A stretch of 64,000 bases of DNA. Source: Brevundimonas sp. MYb52 (GTDB lineage: Bacteria; Pseudomonadota; Alphaproteobacteria; Caulobacterales; Caulobacteraceae). Below, piece by piece: positions 60,611 to 64,000 of this stretch. The stretch is taken from contig NZ_PCPB01000001.1 of NCBI RefSeq assembly GCF_002979535.1, forward strand, positions 558,001 through 622,000, written 5' to 3'. A program made the translations under genes and the position numbers. Below the pieces are notes generated by a model. It searched no databases. It had not been told where the DNA came from and saw only the letters and a list, made by a program, of their open reading frames with translations. Position 1 is the first letter of the stretch; every line of letters starts with the position of its first letter.

Positions 60611-61618
60611 TCACTCGAGCGTCATCAAGGCCAGCAGGGCGAAGCTGGCGAGCCAGTGCTCGCCCATGTAGTCGCCGGTCACGTGGGGCAGAGCGGCGTC
60701 GAGGTGGGTCTTGGCCGCCTGCTGTCCGACCGCGCGGCGGCGGTCTTGGGCGGGCAGGGCGGCGATGATCTCGCGCCAGCACCAGCCTCGACTCAGATTC
60801 AGCCCGTCCAGATGGGCGATCTTGCCGTCGGTGCGGTCGCTGACGCGGGCAGGGGACAGCAAGGTGGCGGGCTGGCCGTCGCTGAGGCGCGGTAGGAAGG
60901 CGTCGAACCAGACACGGAACTCGGGCTCGGGAAGGACACGCCGCATCAGCACCGCCTCCATCAGGGCCGGCGACAGGAACTCGTCCTGCGACGGCTCCCA
61001 GGCCTGACAGTCGCGGTCCCCGGCATGCCAGCGCAGGGCGGCGTCGTGGCAGGCGGCGGCCAGATCGGCGTCGTGGGCCTCGGCGTAGTCCAGCGTCAGC
61101 CGCAGGGCGAAGGCGGTGTTGTAGTGCGTCCCGACCCGCACCGGATAGTCGGCCAGCGGCAGGAAGGCCTTGAAGCGGTCGGCGAAGACCTGGGCTAGCG
61201 GGCGTAGGGTCCCGGCCCAGCGACGACCTTCGTCCGTTTCGTGCCGTTCCAGTTCCGCCGCCAACATCAACAGCCAGGCCCAGCCATAGGGACGTTCGAA
61301 ACCGCGCGCTTCGGGTCGGGCCAGATAGGCGGCTTCTCCGGCGACGTTCTGCGACGTGAATAGCTCGTCGGCCAGGGCGCTGATCTGCGCCGCCTCGGCC
61401 ATGTCGGGGTGAAGGCGATAGAGGGTGAACAGGGTCCACCAGCCGTGGACGCAGGAGTGCCAGTCGAAGCTGCCGAAGAAGATCGGATGCATGTCGCGCG
61501 GCGTGCGGGCGTCTTGCGGTCCCGTCAGCACATGCATGATGTGGTTGGGATACTCGCGCGTCACATGGCCCAGCGCCGTGGCGGCGAAGCGGGAGGCGAG
61601 GGCGTTGTCTATCGTCAT
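60611..61618 (-). CDS. DUF2891 domain-containing protein
   Basis: 335 residues, soluble, no signal peptide. Typical segments: HVTREYPNHIMHVLTGPQDA, HPIFFGSFDWHSCVHGWWTL and RVGTHYNTAFALRLTLDYAE, then DGLNLSRGWCWREIIAALPA and VTGDYMGEHWLASFALLAL. An alpha/alpha-barrel-like pattern with conserved His and Trp residues suggests a metal- or glycan-related enzyme, but the family is uncharacterised. It starts 2 bp after the DUF979 stop, so it belongs to the putative 5-oxoproline operon. Confidence 0.88.
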   Translation of the reverse strand: MTIDNALASRFAATALGHVTREYPNHIMHVLTGPQDARTPRDMHPIFFGSFDWHSCVHGWWTLFTLYRLHPDMAEAAQISALADELFTSQNVAGEAAYLARPEARGFERPYGWAWLLMLAAELERHETDEGRRWAGTLRPLAQVFADRFKAFLPLADYPVRVGTHYNTAFALRLTLDYAEAHDADLAAACHDAALRWHAGDRDCQAWEPSQDEFLSPALMEAVLMRRVLPEPEFRVWFDAFLPRLSDGQPATLLSPARVSDRTDGKIAHLDGLNLSRGWCWREIIAALPAQDRRRAVGQQAAKTHLDAALPHVTGDYMGEHWLASFALLALMTLE

Positions 61619-61620
61619 TG

Positions 61621-62586
61621 TCAGAACCGGAAGGCGAGGAAATACATCAGCAGCATGTTGGCGACGAGCATGATGGCCGCCGTGGGGATCTGGGCGCGGA
61701 TCACGCCGTTCAAAGGCGAGTTGCGGTCAGGCAGTTCCAGCAGGTTTGCGGGCACGACGTTGAAGTTGGCGGCCATGGGCGTCATCAGGGTTCCGCAGAA
61801 GCCGGCCAACATGCCGATGGCGCAGACAATGGCCGGGTCTCCACCGAACTGATGCACCACGATGGGCAGGCCGATGGCGGCGGTCATGACCGGGAAGGCG
61901 GCGAAGGCGTTGCCCATGATGATGGTGAACAGGGCCATGCCCGCGCAATAGGCGAAGACGGCGAGGAAGGCCGAGGTCATGGGGATGACCCGCGCGATCA
62001 GATCGCCCACCACCTGACCCACGTCGGCGGCCAGAAACACCGCGCCCAGCGAGGCCAGCATCTGCGGCAGCAGCGCGGCCCAGCCGATGGAGTCCATCAG
62101 GCGACGGCCTTCCTGCACCGGCGCCATGACCGGCGGGCGGAACCAGACCATGGCGACGACCAGGGCCACAACACAGCCCAGCCCCAGCGAAATCAGCGTC
62201 GTCTGCACCGGCGAGATCAGCCAGGCTCCGGTGGGGGTGTGCTTGGCTAGAAGGGTGCCGCCGACCGCCACCAGAGGCACCATCAGGGCGGGCACAAACA
62301 GGGCGTTCTTCCAGCGCGCGGCGCTGGCCTGACGCTGTTCCGAGGTGGTGGTGTCGGGCTTGCCGACGCCCAGCTTGCCGCTGGCGCCGATGATGACCAG
62401 GGCGATGACCAGCAGGCCATTGCCCAGTCCGCCCAGCCAGGAGCCGAACAGCATCGACAGGGCGATCAGGCCCCAGAACAGGGCGCTGCGGAACCGCGTC
62501 GGGTTCAACGGATCACGCAGGCTGAGGATGGAGAAGGCCGCGAACATCAGCCCCGTCGCGATATAGGCGTGTTCTAACGTGATCAT
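61621..62586 (-). CDS. DUF979 family membrane protein (putative 5-oxoproline permease component)
   Basis: 321 residues with nine to ten helices, starting ITLEHAYIATGLMFAAFSIL. Conserved parts: AYCAGMALFTIIMGNAFAAF followed by PVMTAAIGLPIVVHQFGGDP, and GFCGTLMTPMAANFNVVPAN. DUF979 is almost always paired with DUF969, as here (4-bp overlap, 62583-62586), and both cluster with 5-oxoproline or pyroglutamyl-peptide genes in many bacteria. Likely the two form one transporter. Function inferred from context. Confidence 0.88.
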   Translation of the reverse strand: MITLEHAYIATGLMFAAFSILSLRDPLNPTRFRSALFWGLIALSMLFGSWLGGLGNGLLVIALVIIGASGKLGVGKPDTTTSEQRQASAARWKNALFVPALMVPLVAVGGTLLAKHTPTGAWLISPVQTTLISLGLGCVVALVVAMVWFRPPVMAPVQEGRRLMDSIGWAALLPQMLASLGAVFLAADVGQVVGDLIARVIPMTSAFLAVFAYCAGMALFTIIMGNAFAAFPVMTAAIGLPIVVHQFGGDPAIVCAIGMLAGFCGTLMTPMAANFNVVPANLLELPDRNSPLNGVIRAQIPTAAIMLVANMLLMYFLAFRF

Positions 62587-63320
62587 TGGCCCATCTCCGA
62601 TGCGTCATCGGCGACGTCCGACACGGCCATGTCCTTCTTCACCTGTCGGTCGAACATCAGCAGCCGCGCGCCGTGAACCAGGAAGGCGATGATGGCCGTG
62701 GGGATGGCCCACAGCGAGACGTGCAGGGCTTCGACCCGGATGCCCGCCTGTTCCAGGAAGCCGACGATCAGGACAATGGAGCCGATGGCGATGAAGATGT
62801 CCTCGCCAAAGAAGAGCCCGATGTTGTCGGTGCCCGCCGCCATGCCGCGAATGCGGAAGCGGGCCTTGTCGGTCAGGGGGCCGTGCTGAGTCTCGGCCGC
62901 GCCTTCGGCCATGGGGGCGATCAGGGGGCGGACCATCTGCGGGTGGCCGCCCAGAGAGGTCAGGCCCAGCGCCGAGGTCGCCTGACGCACCAGCAGATAG
63001 ATCAGCATCAGTCGTCCAGCGGTCGCCGCCTTGACCTTGGTGACGAGGTCGCGCGCCCGTTCCTGCAATCCTGCCCGTTCCAGCAGGCCGATGACCGGCA
63101 GCACCAGCCAGGTGATGTGGAAGTAGCGGTTGTCGTTGAAGGCCTGGCCAAAGCGCGAAATTGTGTCGATCCCGGCCGTCAGCAACCCTTGCGCGTCCAC
63201 GCCAGGACCGACCGCGGCCAGCACCCCGGTGGCGATGGCCGCGACCAGAATGACCACCAGCGGATTGATCCGGGCGACAAAGCCCGCGACCACGATCAAT
63301 ATCCCAAAAAGCACCAGCAT
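62583..63320 (-). CDS. DUF969 family membrane protein (putative 5-oxoproline permease component)
   Basis: 245 residues with about six helices. Conserved segments: GQAFNDNRYFHITWLVLPVI, RQATSALGLTSLGGHPQMVR and GMAAGTDNIGLFFGEDIFIA. The C terminus ends in a charged tail. Partner of DUF979. Preceded by the 5-oxoprolinase gene 41 bp upstream, supporting a role in uptake of 5-oxoproline (pyroglutamate). Confidence 0.88.
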   Translation of the reverse strand: MLVLFGILIVVAGFVARINPLVVILVAAIATGVLAAVGPGVDAQGLLTAGIDTISRFGQAFNDNRYFHITWLVLPVIGLLERAGLQERARDLVTKVKAATAGRLMLIYLLVRQATSALGLTSLGGHPQMVRPLIAPMAEGAAETQHGPLTDKARFRIRGMAAGTDNIGLFFGEDIFIAIGSIVLIVGFLEQAGIRVEALHVSLWAIPTAIIAFLVHGARLLMFDRQVKKDMAVSDVADDASEMGQ

Positions 63321-63361
63321 GGTTCGTCCTCCCCGACGAAGGGTTGCGCGGTTCGGTCGGC

Positions 63362-64000
63362 TCAGGAAGCGTCTTTTGCGCCGAAACCGCCGCCGCCGGG
63401 CGTCTCGATGACAAAGACGTCGCCAGGTTGCATGGCGACCTCAGCGGTGGCGGCCAGAGCCTCGACCGCGCCGCCCGCCCGCTCGACCTGGTTGATCCCG
63501 ACCGCGCCCGGCTTTCCGCCCGCGACCCCGAACGGCGGCACGCGACGATGGTTGGACAGGATGGCCGCCGTCATCGGCTCTAGGAAGCGCACGCGACGCA
63601 TGGCACCGTCGCCGCCTCTATGACGCCCTTCGCCGCCCGAGCCGCGCCGAATGGAGAACTCTTCCAGCAGGACGGGGAAGCGAGTTTCCAGCACCTCCGG
63701 GTCGGTCAGGCGGCTGTTGGTCATATGGGTCTGGACGGCGGCGGTCCCGTCGAAACCCGGCCCTGCGCCGGACCCGCCGGCGATGGTCTCGTAATACTGA
63801 CGCGCCTCGTCGCCGAAGGTGAAATTGTTCATCGTTCCCTGGCTGGAGGCCAGGACGCCCAGCGCGCCGTAAAGCGAATCCACCACGGCCTGGCTGGTCT
63901 CGACATTGCCCGCCACGACGGCGGCGGGATAGCGGGGGTTCAACATCGAGCCTTCCGGCACGATCAGTTCGATCGGTTTCAGGCAACCTTCGTTCAGCGG
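63362..64000 (-). CDS. Hydantoinase B/5-oxoprolinase family protein, C-terminal part (5' end beyond window)
   Basis: The frame is open through the window edge, giving the last 212 residues of a HyuB-type protein: [40 protein letters not shown], then [29 protein letters not shown] and the closing [15 protein letters not shown]. These are diagnostic for the ATP-dependent 5-oxoprolinase/N-methylhydantoinase B family. The start lies to the right of the window, and whether an A domain is fused cannot be seen. It heads the operon with DUF969, DUF979 and DUF2891. Confidence 0.92.
   Translation of the reverse strand, partial: PLNEGCLKPIELIVPEGSMLNPRYPAAVVAGNVETSQAVVDSLYGALGVLASSQGTMNNFTFGDEARQYYETIAGGSGAGPGFDGTAAVQTHMTNSRLTDPEVLETRFPVLLEEFSIRRGSGGEGRHRGGDGAMRRVRFLEPMTAAILSNHRRVPPFGVAGGKPGAVGINQVERAGGAVEALAATAEVAMQPGDVFVIETPGGGGFGAKDAS

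Overview
The window is high-GC DNA (about two thirds G+C by eye). Alphaproteobacterial gene families, tightly coupled ATGA operons, a RpoE-ChrR photooxidative-stress cluster and a caa3-type oxidase suggest Caulobacterales, most likely Brevundimonas. This assignment is inferred from gene content, not from a marker gene. No rRNA, complete tRNA or CRISPR array was seen.

Layout. 1-7.6 kb is a respiratory block: the end of a sorbosone/glucose-type PQQ dehydrogenase lipoprotein, CtaG, cytochrome b561, a diheme cytochrome c, and an operon of a cytochrome c lipoprotein, CoxII with a fused cytochrome c, a CoxI-CoxIII fusion and a small membrane protein. 7.6-14 kb holds a decayed integrase tail, TSUP and LysE exporters, a LysR regulator and an Fbp-type iron ABC importer (binding protein, permease, ATPase) with a Fur-like operator. 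14-19 kb is scrambled: fragments of an MFS transporter and an acyl-CoA ligase, an ABC exporter, a thermonuclease-like protein, and a conjugative-element remnant in which the front of radC is fused in frame to the end of a lytic transglycosylase, followed by two excisionase/AlpA-like genes. 19-22.9 kb has a sodium:solute symporter with a 43-aa partner, MarR and GST genes, and a secreted protein of unknown function (gene A).

22.9-45.1 kb is the most interesting part. A 458-bp direct repeat (22855-23312 and 44676-45133, about 98% identical) brackets about 21.4 kb of efflux and metal-resistance cargo: MFS-DoxX, a CDF cation exporter behind an ArsR-type operator, an RND tripartite pump, a Zn/Co/Ni-type ArsR, a CueR copper regulon (DUF305, two CopZ-like chaperones, CueR, CopA, glutaredoxin and a 2Fe-2S reductase), a GST/LLM-monooxygenase/flavin-reductase/Ogt operon, LysR and SDR genes, and a truncated VOC gene. 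Left copy: intact gene A plus the front of zincin gene B. Right copy: the end of A plus intact B. Loss of the segment by recombination between the repeats would restore an A-B locus.

45-64 kb holds two convergent secreted HExxH proteins, an RpiR regulator, an arsenic operon (arsR-arsC-ACR3-arsN2-arsH), a photooxidative/lipid cluster (DUF2177, DUF1295, ChrR, ECF sigma, FAD oxidoreductase, DUF1365, cyclopropane-fatty-acid synthase), a DUF3313 lipoprotein, and a tyrosine integrase beside a tRNA/tmRNA 3'-end fragment that looks like an attachment site. The last genes (5-oxoprolinase, DUF969, DUF979, DUF2891) look like a 5-oxoproline uptake and use operon that runs off the right edge.

Together the window looks like an accretion hotspot where mobile elements left remnants and stress cargo (copper, arsenic, divalent metals, organic toxicants, singlet oxygen) became layered onto core respiratory and transport genes.
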